A stretch of 44,446 nt of DNA from Planctomycetota bacterium (GTDB lineage: Bacteria > Planctomycetota > UBA1135 > GCA-002686595). Within the stretch, counting starts at the first letter, position 1; each line of letters starts with the position of its first letter. The notes under the pieces are model-generated. The model did not search any database, had not been told where the DNA came from, and saw nothing but the letters and a program-made list of their open reading frames with translations. Below, piece after piece: positions 15,743-23,854 of the stretch. The DNA lies in NCBI GenBank assembly GCA_016220085.1, contig JACRIN010000085.1, positions 1 through 44,446 on the forward strand, given 5' to 3'. A program made the position numbers and the translations under genes.

Positions 15743-16366
15743 ATGAACCACTCGGCACCTCTTCCTCAACGCTGTCTCCCCGGCACCGAACCGCCCACGC
15801 GCGGACTGTTCGTCGACCGCTGGGGCACGCTCCTCGAACTTCCTTCCGCGCCTCCGAAGCGCTTCGCCGACACGACGTTCGTCGCGGGCGCCGTCGATGC
15901 GCTGTACAAGGCGCAGTGCGAGGGGTGGTCGGTCTACCTGGTCGGCAACGAGGACCACGTCGCGCACGGCGAAGTCAGCGACCAGGAGTGGCTGCACTTC
16001 GAGGGCGAGCTGCTCGGCGCGCTGGCGGCGCAGGGCGTGCGCCCGAAGCGCTTCTACGCCTGCCTCGAGCACCCGGCGGGCAAGGAACCGCACAAGAAGC
16101 CCTCGGTCTTCCGCTTGCCGGACACCGGGCTCTTCTATCACGCGCTCCAAGCGGACGGCGTGCAGCTCCACCAGAGCTGGGTGGTCGGCGACTCGTCGCT
16201 CGAGATCGCCGCCGGGCAACGCGCGGGCTGCAAGACCGCCGGGCTGCGCAGCGGCCTCGCGCTGCGCGATCGCGAGCTCGCGATCGAGCCCGACATCGTC
16301 TTCGACGACCTCGCGAAGATGGTCCAAACGCTCGTGCGCTCGCCGGCCTACGCGCGACCACGCTGA
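15743..16366 (+). CDS. HAD-IIIA family (GmhB-like) protein with degenerate catalytic motifs
   Basis: This 207-residue protein aligns with the D,D-heptose-1,7-bisphosphate/histidinol phosphatase branch of the HAD superfamily. Motif I is LFVDRWGTLLEL: the nucleophile Asp25 is present, but the acid/base residue at +2 is Trp27 instead of Asp. Motif II, normally TNQSGIARG, reads VGNEDHVAHG and lacks the Ser/Thr. The zinc loop keeps only CLEHP, and the usual C-x-C-R-K-P is HKKPSVFRLP. The Lys of motif III remains, and motif IV is VVGDSSLEIAAGQRAG, with Glu in place of the second Asp. Fold and length are normal, and the gene has no frameshift. It may be a binding pseudoenzyme or catalyse other chemistry. 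ATG 15743 chosen by homology. Confidence 0.8.
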   Translation: MNHSAPLPQRCLPGTEPPTRGLFVDRWGTLLELPSAPPKRFADTTFVAGAVDALYKAQCEGWSVYLVGNEDHVAHGEVSDQEWLHFEGELLGALAAQGVRPKRFYACLEHPAGKEPHKKPSVFRLPDTGLFYHALQADGVQLHQSWVVGDSSLEIAAGQRAGCKTAGLRSGLALRDRELAIEPDIVFDDLAKMVQTLVRSPAYARPR

Positions 16367-16375
16367 GTCCATACC

Positions 16376-16434
16376 GGGGGCCCCGACGAACCCCACGCTG
16401 CTTCCAAGGCAACTCCATTGCCGTCGGGGCCCCC
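16376..16434. terminator. Perfect 13-bp inverted repeat between convergent genes (likely bidirectional terminator)
   Basis: GGGGGCCCCGACG (16376-16388) and CGTCGGGGCCCCC (16422-16434) pair perfectly across a 33-base loop, inside which GGCAA/TTGCC form a small nested hairpin. It lies in the 96-bp gap between the HAD gene (plus) and the FecR-like gene (minus). There is no U-run on either side, so it is an atypical terminator. Confidence 0.55.
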
Positions 16435-16462
16435 CACCTCCTCCGGCCGCGGCGCGTCTCCT

Positions 16463-17758
16463 CTAGGGACGCCAGCGCGCGCCGAAGCGGGTGTCCATGA
16501 GCTCGCCGTCGCGCCGGATCGGCACGACGGCGAGTTCGCTCGTCGGCACCGGAGCGAAGCCGCAAAAGAGCAGCGAGAGCAGCAGTTGCTCGGCGCGCGC
16601 GCGAGAAAGCTCGCGCGCGTGGGTGTCGAGCGTCGGGCCCGGCGTCCAGGCGGTCGCGGGCGCGCTCTGCGCCGCGGCGAGCACATCGGCGAGGGGCGCC
16701 GCGGGCACGAACTCGAAGCCTCCGGAGCCTGCGAGGTCGACGCCCGCGAGCTCGTCGGTCGGCCGTCGGTCGCCCGCAGCCGTGTCGGCGTCGTCGGCGG
16801 GCGGCGGCTCGTCGCCGACGGTCTCGGGCGAGCCAGGGGCGTCGGGTGGCGCCGTGGGCGTAGGTTCGAGCGGCGGGAGCTCCGCGAGCTTCGCGGGCGG
16901 CGCTGCGACTCCGGGCGGCCCGGCGGCTGGGCCCGGCGCGACCCGCGACGCGCCGAGAGGCGCGGCAGCCGGTGAAGTCGGCGCCGGAGCGATGTTCGCC
17001 GGAACGACCTCCGCGGGCGCGATGTCCGCCGGCGCGATGTCCGCCGGCGCGATGTCCGTCGGCGTGACGTCCGTCGGCGTGACGTCCGCACGTGCAACGG
17101 TCGCGGCAACCAACGAACTCGGCACGAGGTCCTCTTCCGGACTCCACGGCCACGCGAAGCTCGACCACAGCGCCGCGCGCTCGCGCCGAAGCTCGCGCTC
17201 GGCCTCGCGCGGAGCCGCGACCGGGTCGAGCGGCAACAGCACGCTCGCGCCGACCTCGACGAACACGCGGCGCGCGTGCGCCGGATCGGGGCCGGCGCGC
17301 TCGAAGCACACCGGGCCGCCGACGACGCGTTCGACGTGGACGCCGCTCGAGCCGCGCGAGTCCAACGCGAGAACGCCCGCGCCGCCGCGCGCGCGCCAAC
17401 CGCCGTCGAGCTCGAGCGAGAGCTCGCCCTTGCGCACTTCGAGGTGCGCGCCGCTGAGTTCGGTGAGGCGCACGCTCGGCGCGCCGTTCGCGTCGAAGTC
17501 GAACTCGCAGCGCGAGGGTCCGTCGAGCTCGAGGCTGCCGCGTCCGTTCCAGCGCAGGCTGGCGGACGCGCGGGCGTCGAGCCGCAGCTCTCCGCGCCCC
17601 TCGACGCGCCTCCACGCGCCGAGCGAGTCGACGAACCCGGCCGGACCTTCGCCGACGACCTCCGCTCGGCCGCGCTCGACGCACAGCCAGACCTCCGGCG
17701 CGGAGCCGGAGACGGGCTCGCTGAACGCGAGCGACAGAGCGAGGACGACGGAGAACAT
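16463..17758 (-). CDS. Secreted FecR-like protein with pentapeptide repeats
   Basis: A 431-residue exported protein. Residues 1-19 are a signal peptide (MFSVVLALSLAFSEPVSGSA). Residues 20-170 resemble a FecR-type beta domain: a sequence of short strands with GELRLDARASASLRW, GSLELDGPSRCEF and LSLELDGGW. Residues 222-256 are seven pentapeptides of type D-(V/I)-x-P-x, followed by a long Pro/Ala/Asp-rich linker. The C-terminal ~70 residues form a second folded part (ARAEQLLLSLLFCGFAPVP) that I do not recognise. It starts 58 bp after the McsB gene on the same strand. FecR-like domains occur both in sensor proteins and in secreted Planctomycetota proteins; no sigma factor or TonB receptor is nearby, so an ECF sensor role is not supported. 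Confidence 0.65.
   Translation of the reverse strand: MFSVVLALSLAFSEPVSGSAPEVWLCVERGRAEVVGEGPAGFVDSLGAWRRVEGRGELRLDARASASLRWNGRGSLELDGPSRCEFDFDANGAPSVRLTELSGAHLEVRKGELSLELDGGWRARGGAGVLALDSRGSSGVHVERVVGGPVCFERAGPDPAHARRVFVEVGASVLLPLDPVAAPREAERELRRERAALWSSFAWPWSPEEDLVPSSLVAATVARADVTPTDVTPTDIAPADIAPADIAPAEVVPANIAPAPTSPAAAPLGASRVAPGPAAGPPGVAAPPAKLAELPPLEPTPTAPPDAPGSPETVGDEPPPADDADTAAGDRRPTDELAGVDLAGSGGFEFVPAAPLADVLAAAQSAPATAWTPGPTLDTHARELSRARAEQLLLSLLFCGFAPVPTSELAVVPIRRDGELMDTRFGARWRP
16991..17095 (-). repeat. 15-bp tandem repeat (7 units) in FecR-like gene
   Basis: Seven contiguous 15-bp units encode D-(V/I)-x-P-x pentapeptides. Units at 17021-17035 and 17036-17050 are identical (GATGTCCGCCGGCGC on the plus strand). 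Being a multiple of three, copy-number change would only lengthen or shorten the linker. Confidence 0.85.
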
Positions 17759-17816
17759 CGGTTCCGGAGTCCGGATCGGCGCGCGACCCGCCCGATCTGG
17801 AAGCCGGGGCCGGAAA

Positions 17817-18923
17817 TCAGTTCCGCTCGGCGAGCTCGCGGCGCAACAACGCCGCGCGCAGGCGGTCGCGTTCGCTCGGCTCGACGAGCTCGACCGTCGC
17901 GTCGCGCGAATTCAGCGCCTGCAGGTGCCCGCGCTGGATCTGGATGCGCAGGCGATTGACCAGGGTGCTCGTGCCGGCCGGCCAAAGGCCGAGGTAGACG
18001 CCGAGCCGCAGGTTCGAGAGGTGCGCGAGCGCGTTGTCGGTGGTCATGAAGCGCGCGGAACGCAGCATGCCGAGCGAGCGGCTGACCCGATCGGCGAGCG
18101 AAGCGCGCTGTTCCTTCATCAGCGACTCGCGCACGCGGCGCTCGAAGCGCACGACCGACGCGACGAGATCGACGAGCTCGGCGGCGAGCTGGTTCTCGTC
18201 GCGGCCGAGCGTCACCTGGTTCGAGACCTGGTAGAAGTCGCCGGTCGCCTTCGTGCCTTCGCCGTAGAGCCCGCGCAGCGCGAGCCCGGTGCGCTGCACC
18301 GCCATGAAGACCTTCTCGAGCTCGCTGCGCACCAGCGACAACGCCGGCAGGTGCAGCATCACCGACGCGCGCAACCCGGTGCCGACATTGGTCGGACAGC
18401 ACGTCAGGTAGCCGTACGTCTCGCTGACCGCGAAGGGCAACGCGTGCTCGAGGTCGCGATCCGCTTGCTGCGCGCGCTGGAACGCGGTCCCGAGGTCGAA
18501 CCCCGGCCGCATCGCTTGCACGCGCAGATGATCTTCCTCGTTGACCATCACCGACACGGTCTCGTCGTCCGAGTAGGCGACCGCGCGACCGGGCAGCGCC
18601 GCGCGCTCCTCGGCGGACGGAGCGAGATCGCGGCTGACCAGGTGGCGCTCCCGCAGGCAGAGCCGCAACACCGGCGGCGCCTCGTGGATCGGCACCCAGT
18701 GCATCGGTCCGGAGACGCGCAGCGCGTTCAGCGGCTCCCGCACGCGCTCGCACAGCTCGACCGCGCGCTCGGGCGCGAGCTTGGTGACGAACGGATACTC
18801 CGCGAGATTGCGCGCGAGGCGCACGCGCGACGAGACGACCACGTCACCCTCCGGGCCGTGCTCGGTCAGCCAAGCGGCGACGCGCTCGGCGAACTTGGTG
18901 CAATCGATCGGGCGGTGGGTCAC
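17817..18923 (-). CDS. mcsB: Protein-arginine kinase McsB
   Basis: This 368-residue phosphagen-kinase-fold enzyme phosphorylates arginine residues on proteins, in Firmicutes marking them for ClpCP degradation. Visible motifs: DVVVSSRVRLARNL (ATP-binding arginines), MVNEEDHLRVQ (the NEEDH loop), GYLTCCPTNVGTGLRASVML (containing the conserved Cys and the TGxRxS loop), and a C-terminal RDRLRA matching the RDxxRA phospho-arginine sensing motif of McsB. That last motif and the short N-terminus separate it from metazoan arginine or creatine kinases. The GTG at 18923 gives the normal McsB N-terminus; a GTG at 19016 would add 31 atypical residues. No mcsA, ctsR or clpC gene is adjacent, unlike in Bacillus. 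The FecR-like gene follows at 58 bp. Confidence 0.9.
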   Translation of the reverse strand: MTHRPIDCTKFAERVAAWLTEHGPEGDVVVSSRVRLARNLAEYPFVTKLAPERAVELCERVREPLNALRVSGPMHWVPIHEAPPVLRLCLRERHLVSRDLAPSAEERAALPGRAVAYSDDETVSVMVNEEDHLRVQAMRPGFDLGTAFQRAQQADRDLEHALPFAVSETYGYLTCCPTNVGTGLRASVMLHLPALSLVRSELEKVFMAVQRTGLALRGLYGEGTKATGDFYQVSNQVTLGRDENQLAAELVDLVASVVRFERRVRESLMKEQRASLADRVSRSLGMLRSARFMTTDNALAHLSNLRLGVYLGLWPAGTSTLVNRLRIQIQRGHLQALNSRDATVELVEPSERDRLRAALLRRELAERN

Positions 18924-19063
18924 GGTTCGGGCGGCGAGCGGTCGCTGCGGATCGCAGCCGCCGTCGTCGAACGCGCATCCTAAGGCTGGAGAGCGGGCGC
19001 ATCCAGCTCCGCGCACGCGAGCTCACTTGCTCCGTCGCCGCTCGCCTGCGATCCTCGCTCGAC
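18924..19063. promoter_or_regulatory. Divergent spacer between mcsB and the GH42-like gene
   Basis: These 140 bp separate divergent genes and should hold both promoters. Nothing specific can be assigned. The right end already shows the CTCGCT-rich microrepeat pattern that continues into the following signal-peptide codons. Confidence 0.4.
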
Positions 19064-21094
19064 GTGCGTACGCTCGCTGGTCTCCTGCTCGCTGCGCTCG
19101 CGGGTCGCTTGCTCGCTGGGTTCGCTGCATTCGGTGGGCTCGCGGGTCGCTTGCACGCCGGGCTCGCCGGCTTCTCGCTCGCTGCGCTCCCGGGTTTCTT
19201 GCTCGCTGCGCTCGCTGGGGCTCTGGCCGCTCGCGGCGCGGTCGCGCAGGCGCTGCGCGACTTCCCGGTGATCGTCTACCGGCAGGCCTATTCCGGGCGA
19301 GAGGCGCCCGAGTCGCTGCTCGCCCCCTTCGGCGGCGTGCACGTGCGCGGCGACGAAGCGGCCGACTGGGTGCTCGCGCGCGGCCTCGACTTCTACGTCG
19401 AGCACTCCGCGGGACGCAACGATCTCCATCTCGACCGCGACCGCGCCGACGAGGCAGCGCGTTGGCGCGGCTTCCTCGATACGCACGACGCGCGCTTCCT
19501 CGTGCGGCAACCGTGCCTGACGGAGCCCGAGACGCGCGCTCGGCTCTTCCGGACCCTCGACGCGAGCCTGGCGGCGCGCGGCGGTCGCTACGGGCTCGGC
19601 TACTCGCTCGGCGACGAGGTTTCGCCGACCGCCGGCGGCGGGCCCGACGACGTTTGCGTGTCGCCGACGTGCCGCGAAGCGTGGCGACGGTGGCTCGCCG
19701 CGCGCGGCAAGCTCGCTCGCGCGCGCGAGCTCGGGTTCGACGACCTCGCGGCGGTGACGACCGACGCCGCGCTCGAAGCGGTCGATGACGGCGCGCTCGA
19801 GGCGCGCCAGGGCGACGCGCGCGAGCTGTTGGAGTTCTGGTTGCTGCGCCGCGCGTTCCACCATCAGGTCGTCCTCGATCTCTTGCGCGAGCTCGCGACG
19901 CGCGTGCGCGCCGCGCGTCCCGGTGCTCCGGTCGGCCTGATGGGCCTCTCGGGCGAGACCGCGTTCGGCAACGTCGCGACGGAGCGCGTGCTCGGCTTCC
20001 TCGACTTCGTCGAGTGCTACCGCACGTTCGACGCCAGCGAACACGCGTTCACGCTGCGCGGGCCGCGCCAGTCGATCTACGCGACCGTCTTCCCGTCCGC
20101 CCGCGCGCCGGACGCGTGGGCCTGGGCGACCGCCGAGCACTTCTTGCGCGGCGGCGACGGCACCGTCGTTTGGTGCGATCGCGAGCTCGAGCGCTCGACC
20201 GCGCTCTTCGAGTCGCTCGCGCGTTCGACCGCGTTGGTGAGGCGTCTGCGCGCGGAACTCGGCGAGTTCCGACCGACGCCGCGCGGCGTCGCGATCCTCC
20301 GATCGTCCGACAATCTCGCGTGGGGCTGGCTACGCGATGCCGAGGACGACGGGGCGAGCTGGCCGAAGCGCATGGCGAGCTGGCAGGCCGATCACGGCCG
20401 CGTCGAGCTCGCGGCGCGCGCGTGGCTCGAGCTCTGCGAGGACGTCGGCGTGATGCCGGGCGTCCTGCCGCTCGACGCCGTCGACTCGGGCACCGTCGCG
20501 CGCTTCCCGTGCCTCGTCGCGACCGAGCTCGCGCTGTGCGACGACGCGGACCTCGAGCGGCTCGGCCGCTACCTCGCCGCGGGCGGGCGCTTGATCGTCG
20601 ACGGCGAGTTCGCGACCTTCGACGCGAGCGCTCGACCGCGCCCCGCCGAAACGCGCGCCGCGTGGACCGCCGCCGGCGGCGGACGCGTGCTCGCCGCGCC
20701 GAGCGGGATGGCGAACTACCTCGCGCTGCGCCGCGAGGAGACGCGCGCGGCGCTGCTCGGCATGCTCGCGGTCGCCGGCATCGAGCGCGCGCCGCTCGTG
20801 CCGAGCGCGACCGGGTTCGCGGGGCCGTGGCTCGTCGCATGGGTCGACGATGGGCGCAAGGACGGAGGCGGCGCGCGCACCTGCGTCGCCCTGCCGACGT
20901 TTCGAGGCGTCGGGCGCGAGGCCGGGCTCGGTTCGCGGGCGCCGGCGCCCGAACTCGCGACGCTGGTCGTCGACGCGACCGCGCGCGACGGCGCGACGCT
21001 CGAGTGGCTGCATCCGCCGCTCGACGCGCGCGGAGCGCGCACGCTGTCCGCAGGCGAGCCGCTGGTCGTGCGACTGACGCCGCGCGCTCAGTAG
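19064..21094 (+). CDS. Secreted GH42/beta-galactosidase-like glycoside hydrolase homologue
   Basis: A 676-residue exported protein. The first ~62 residues are an unusually long hydrophobic leader built of repeats such as LLAALAG and LAGRL, ending near ARGAVAQA. Next comes a probable TIM barrel, with YGLGYSLGDEVSPT (the GDE carries an acidic residue where GH42 enzymes have the acid/base), LMGLSGETAF, FVECYRTFD and a WATAEHFLRGGDGTVVWCD strand. Residues ~430-600 match a trimerisation-like Rossmann domain: VLPLDAVDSG, VATELALCDDADLERLGRY and AAGGRLIVDGEFATFD. The class assignment is from this layout, not from an exact motif; a distant non-catalytic relative is possible. Start GTG 19064. It overlaps the convergent methyltransferase gene by 7 bp. 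Confidence 0.65.
   Translation: MRTLAGLLLAALAGRLLAGFAAFGGLAGRLHAGLAGFSLAALPGFLLAALAGALAARGAVAQALRDFPVIVYRQAYSGREAPESLLAPFGGVHVRGDEAADWVLARGLDFYVEHSAGRNDLHLDRDRADEAARWRGFLDTHDARFLVRQPCLTEPETRARLFRTLDASLAARGGRYGLGYSLGDEVSPTAGGGPDDVCVSPTCREAWRRWLAARGKLARARELGFDDLAAVTTDAALEAVDDGALEARQGDARELLEFWLLRRAFHHQVVLDLLRELATRVRAARPGAPVGLMGLSGETAFGNVATERVLGFLDFVECYRTFDASEHAFTLRGPRQSIYATVFPSARAPDAWAWATAEHFLRGGDGTVVWCDRELERSTALFESLARSTALVRRLRAELGEFRPTPRGVAILRSSDNLAWGWLRDAEDDGASWPKRMASWQADHGRVELAARAWLELCEDVGVMPGVLPLDAVDSGTVARFPCLVATELALCDDADLERLGRYLAAGGRLIVDGEFATFDASARPRPAETRAAWTAAGGGRVLAAPSGMANYLALRREETRAALLGMLAVAGIERAPLVPSATGFAGPWLVAWVDDGRKDGGGARTCVALPTFRGVGREAGLGSRAPAPELATLVVDATARDGATLEWLHPPLDARGARTLSAGEPLVVRLTPRAQ
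19087..19220 (+). repeat. Degenerate tandem repeats expanding a signal peptide
   Basis: GCTCGCGGGTCGCTTG occurs exactly at 19096-19111 and 19138-19153 (42 bp apart), and CTCGCTGCGCTC recurs near 19089, 19178 and 19203. The array encodes the repeated LLAALAG/LAGRL leader of the GH42-like protein. Confidence 0.7.
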
Positions 21095-22533
21095 CGCGGC
21101 TTCTCGATCGAAATCCCGCGCTTCAGGTTCTTCCAGCGCGAGCGCAGCTCCGCTCGCAGCGCCGCGTTCTCCGCGCGCGCGAGATCGAGCTCGCCGCGGG
21201 TCGCCGCGAGGTCCTTGCCGGTGCGTTCGAGCTTCTCGAGCGCGCCGACCAGCTCGCCGTTCAGGCGCGTCGCGAGCTCGTTCGCGCGGTTGGTCGCTGC
21301 TTCGAGCTCGGCCGAGTAGCCGCGCAAGCGCTCCAGCTCGGCTTCGACGGCGCGGCGCGCCTCGCGCTCGGCGTCGAGCTCGTGTCCGCGGCTCGCGAGC
21401 GCGTTCTCGCGCTCGGCTGCGTGCGCCTCGAGGCCCTGCACCCGCAGATGGAAAGCGTTCAACGCCTCGCGCTGGTTCGCGAGCTCGCGATCGAGCTCCG
21501 CGCGGATCGCCGCGAACGCGTCGGCTTCGCGCTCCCGCACGCTCTGCAGCTCGGTGAGCGACTCGCGGTGACCCGCGAGGTCGCGTTCGAGGTCGCCGAT
21601 CACCTCTTCGCGCTCGCCGATGCGCGCGCGCGCGTCCGCGAGTGGCGTGCGGTGGCCCGCGAGGTCCGTCTCGAGGTCTCGCGCGACCTGGCGCAGCTTC
21701 TCGCGTTCGTCGCGCCACGCCGCGCGCTCGCGATCGAACGCCATCAGCTCCTCGGCGAGCCGCTCGAACGGCGCGGCGGCGCCGCGCGGCGTCACCGCGG
21801 GGTCGAGCGCTCCGCGCGCTTCCGGCAGCCGTGCGCCGCGGAACGCCGCGACGACGACGTGGCGGTAGACCTGATCGCCGTGGTCGGAACGGAAGAGCTC
21901 GCGGTTGTAGTAGCGATGGAAGCTCTTCGCGAGCCCGCGCAGCGCGGGGTCGTCGTCCATGTACATCGAGAAGCACATGCTGACGAGCCAACGCTCGAGG
22001 TTCGCGTGCCCGAAGCTCGCCACCTTTCCGCCGGCTGCGGCGAGCCCGCGCTCGGTGTCCGCTCGAATCGGTAGCCCGTGGTCGCGGTGCTCGTTCAGGT
22101 AGCGGTGCTCGGACTTCAGCTTCTCGCGCAGGAAGCGCTGCAGCGCCTCTTCCGCTTCGACGACGCGCGGCGCTTCGTACGGGCCCGCGAGCAACACCCA
22201 ACGCTTCGCCACGCGCGCGCACTCGCGCACGAAGTCGCGGCGCAGCGGCGGCGGCACGTGTTCCAGCGTGTCGAACGCGCACACCGCGTCGAAGCTCGCG
22301 TCCTTGAACGGCAACGCGGCGCCGCTGCCGAGCACGAGCCCGCGCTCGGCGCTCGCTTCGACATCGACGAGCCGCACTTCGTCGTTCGGCAGGAACGAGC
22401 GCAAGAGCGCGGTGCGACCGCCGACGTCGAGCACGCGCAGGCGCTCGTTGGGCGCGCGCAGCTCCTCGAGCAGGTCCGCGGTCAGCCGATAGCGCTGATA
22501 CTGGTCGAACGGGAGCTCGAGGACGTCGATCAC
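21088..22533 (-). CDS. SAM methyltransferase with long C-terminal coiled coil (candidate glycan chain terminator)
   Basis: This 481-residue protein has two parts. Residues 1-235 are a class I methyltransferase: LRVLDVGGRTALL (motif I, with GGR in place of the usual GCG), VRLVDVE, GSGAALPFKDASFDAVCAFDTLEH. Residues ~256-470 are almost entirely charged heptads (for example REREADAFAAIRAELDRELA), a coiled coil of about 215 residues, or about 30 nm. The tail RSRWKNLKRGI is basic and could contact membrane. The GTG at 22533 overlaps the Wzt stop as GTGA. In E. coli O8/O9a, the chain terminator WbdD combines a methyltransferase with a coiled-coil ruler beside Wzm/Wzt; the same arrangement here suggests an analogous role (inference). 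No kinase domain is seen. Confidence 0.82.
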   Translation of the reverse strand: MIDVLELPFDQYQRYRLTADLLEELRAPNERLRVLDVGGRTALLRSFLPNDEVRLVDVEASAERGLVLGSGAALPFKDASFDAVCAFDTLEHVPPPLRRDFVRECARVAKRWVLLAGPYEAPRVVEAEEALQRFLREKLKSEHRYLNEHRDHGLPIRADTERGLAAAGGKVASFGHANLERWLVSMCFSMYMDDDPALRGLAKSFHRYYNRELFRSDHGDQVYRHVVVAAFRGARLPEARGALDPAVTPRGAAAPFERLAEELMAFDRERAAWRDEREKLRQVARDLETDLAGHRTPLADARARIGEREEVIGDLERDLAGHRESLTELQSVREREADAFAAIRAELDRELANQREALNAFHLRVQGLEAHAAERENALASRGHELDAEREARRAVEAELERLRGYSAELEAATNRANELATRLNGELVGALEKLERTGKDLAATRGELDLARAENAALRAELRSRWKNLKRGISIEKPRY

Positions 22534-23846
22534 GCGCGCGACTCCCGCTCTTCCTTGCGGTCCGGTCCACTCCACTTCACGCGCCACTCGGTCGGCATGT
22601 AGATCATGCCGTGCTGTTGCCGATCGGCGTCGATGACCTCGAACGTGACGACGTGCTCCTGTTGATCGATCGGTGTCGGCGCGGGCTTCGAGTGGTCGTA
22701 GAGGTAGCTGGTCAGGTAGTACTGGCCGACGAGCAACGGCAGCTCGGGCACGCTGAGCTCCGCGACACCCTCCTCGCCCGCGCGGATCTCGTCGAGCACG
22801 ATCGGCTCGCGCCGCCAGTCGTGGTTCGTGCCGTTGACGTAGGTTCCGTCGGAGCGGTAGATGCCGAGGCCGAACACCGGCTTCTTCGCGCCTTGGTGCG
22901 CCTTGAAGCGCATGCGCACGAGGAACGGGTCGCCCGTGCGGAAGACGTGCGTGACCTGGTACTTCGCGCCGACGAGCTCGACCGTGTGCACCTCGATCTC
23001 GCCCGAGCCCCAGCGCGGGTACGTCGAGCCGCCGCGATTCAGCGCGGACAAGCGCTCGTTGCCGCGGGTGTGCGCGCGCTTCAGGTACTCGTCGGCGACT
23101 TTCTCGGCGGTGCCCTGACCGACGACCTCGCCCTTGTCCATCAAGACGACGTGCTCGCACATCGACTTCACCGCGCCCATGTCGTGGGAGACGAAGAGGA
23201 GCGTCTTGCCCTTCTCGCGGAACTCGTTCAGCCGATTGAGGCACTTGCCGCGGAAGTGCTCGTCGCCGACCGAGAGCGCTTCGTCGATCATCAGGATGTC
23301 GGGATCGACGCTCGCGGCGACCGAGAAGCCGAGGCGCACGTACATGCCCGAGCTGTAGGTCTTGACCGGACGATCGATGAAGTCGCCGAGCTCGCTGAAC
23401 TCGACGATCTTCGGGAAGCGCTCGTCGATCTCGTCCGGCCGCATGCCGAGGATCGAGCAGTTGAGGTAGATGTTGTCGCGGCCCGAGAACTCCGGGTGGA
23501 AGCCCGCGCCGAGCTCCAAGAGCGACGCGATGCGCCCGTTGACGTGCAGCTCGCCCTCGGTCGGCCGCGTGATGCCGGTGAGCAGCTTGAGCAGCGAGCT
23601 CTTGCCCGCGCCGTTCTCGCCGATGATGCCGACGGTGCTGCCGGGCGGGATGTCGAGGTAGACGTTGCGCACCGCCCAGAAGTCGGTGTGCTTCTTCAGG
23701 CCGGGCACCAGGAGCTCCCACACGCGGTGGATCGGCTTCTGGTACATCCGATACGCCTTGCCGAGACCGCGACAGAGGATCGCGCTCGTGCCGACGCCGT
23801 GGGCGCGACTCGTCGTCTGGGCTGCGGTCAGGGATGCGGGGCTCAC
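22530..23846 (-). CDS. wzt: Wzt-like ABC ATPase with C-terminal cargo-recognition domain
   Basis: This 438-residue protein pairs an ABC ATPase (residues ~20-270) with a Wzt-type C-terminal beta-sandwich (~285-425). ATPase motifs: IIGENGAGKSSLLKLL (Walker A), YSSGMYVRLGFSVAA (signature variant typical of the polysaccharide/teichoic exporters), DILMIDEALSVGD (Walker B) and FVSHD (H-loop). The C-terminal part (VHTVELVGA, FGLGIYRSDGTYVNG, GQYYLTSYLYDH) matches Wzt_C, which in O8/O9a binds the modified end of the glycan. The start is taken as GTG 23846, 8 bp after the permease stop; no clear Shine-Dalgarno is seen. Together with the permease it should export a lipid-linked surface glycan. Confidence 0.9.
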   Translation of the reverse strand: MSPASLTAAQTTSRAHGVGTSAILCRGLGKAYRMYQKPIHRVWELLVPGLKKHTDFWAVRNVYLDIPPGSTVGIIGENGAGKSSLLKLLTGITRPTEGELHVNGRIASLLELGAGFHPEFSGRDNIYLNCSILGMRPDEIDERFPKIVEFSELGDFIDRPVKTYSSGMYVRLGFSVAASVDPDILMIDEALSVGDEHFRGKCLNRLNEFREKGKTLLFVSHDMGAVKSMCEHVVLMDKGEVVGQGTAEKVADEYLKRAHTRGNERLSALNRGGSTYPRWGSGEIEVHTVELVGAKYQVTHVFRTGDPFLVRMRFKAHQGAKKPVFGLGIYRSDGTYVNGTNHDWRREPIVLDEIRAGEEGVAELSVPELPLLVGQYYLTSYLYDHSKPAPTPIDQQEHVVTFEVIDADRQQHGMIYMPTEWRVKWSGPDRKEERESRA

Positions 23847-23854
23847 GGGGAAGC

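Noticed and set aside
16463..18923. ECF sigma/FecR/TonB signalling locus
   Set aside because: Only a FecR-like domain in a secreted protein is present. There is no sigma factor, no membrane-spanning anti-sigma region and no TonB-dependent receptor.
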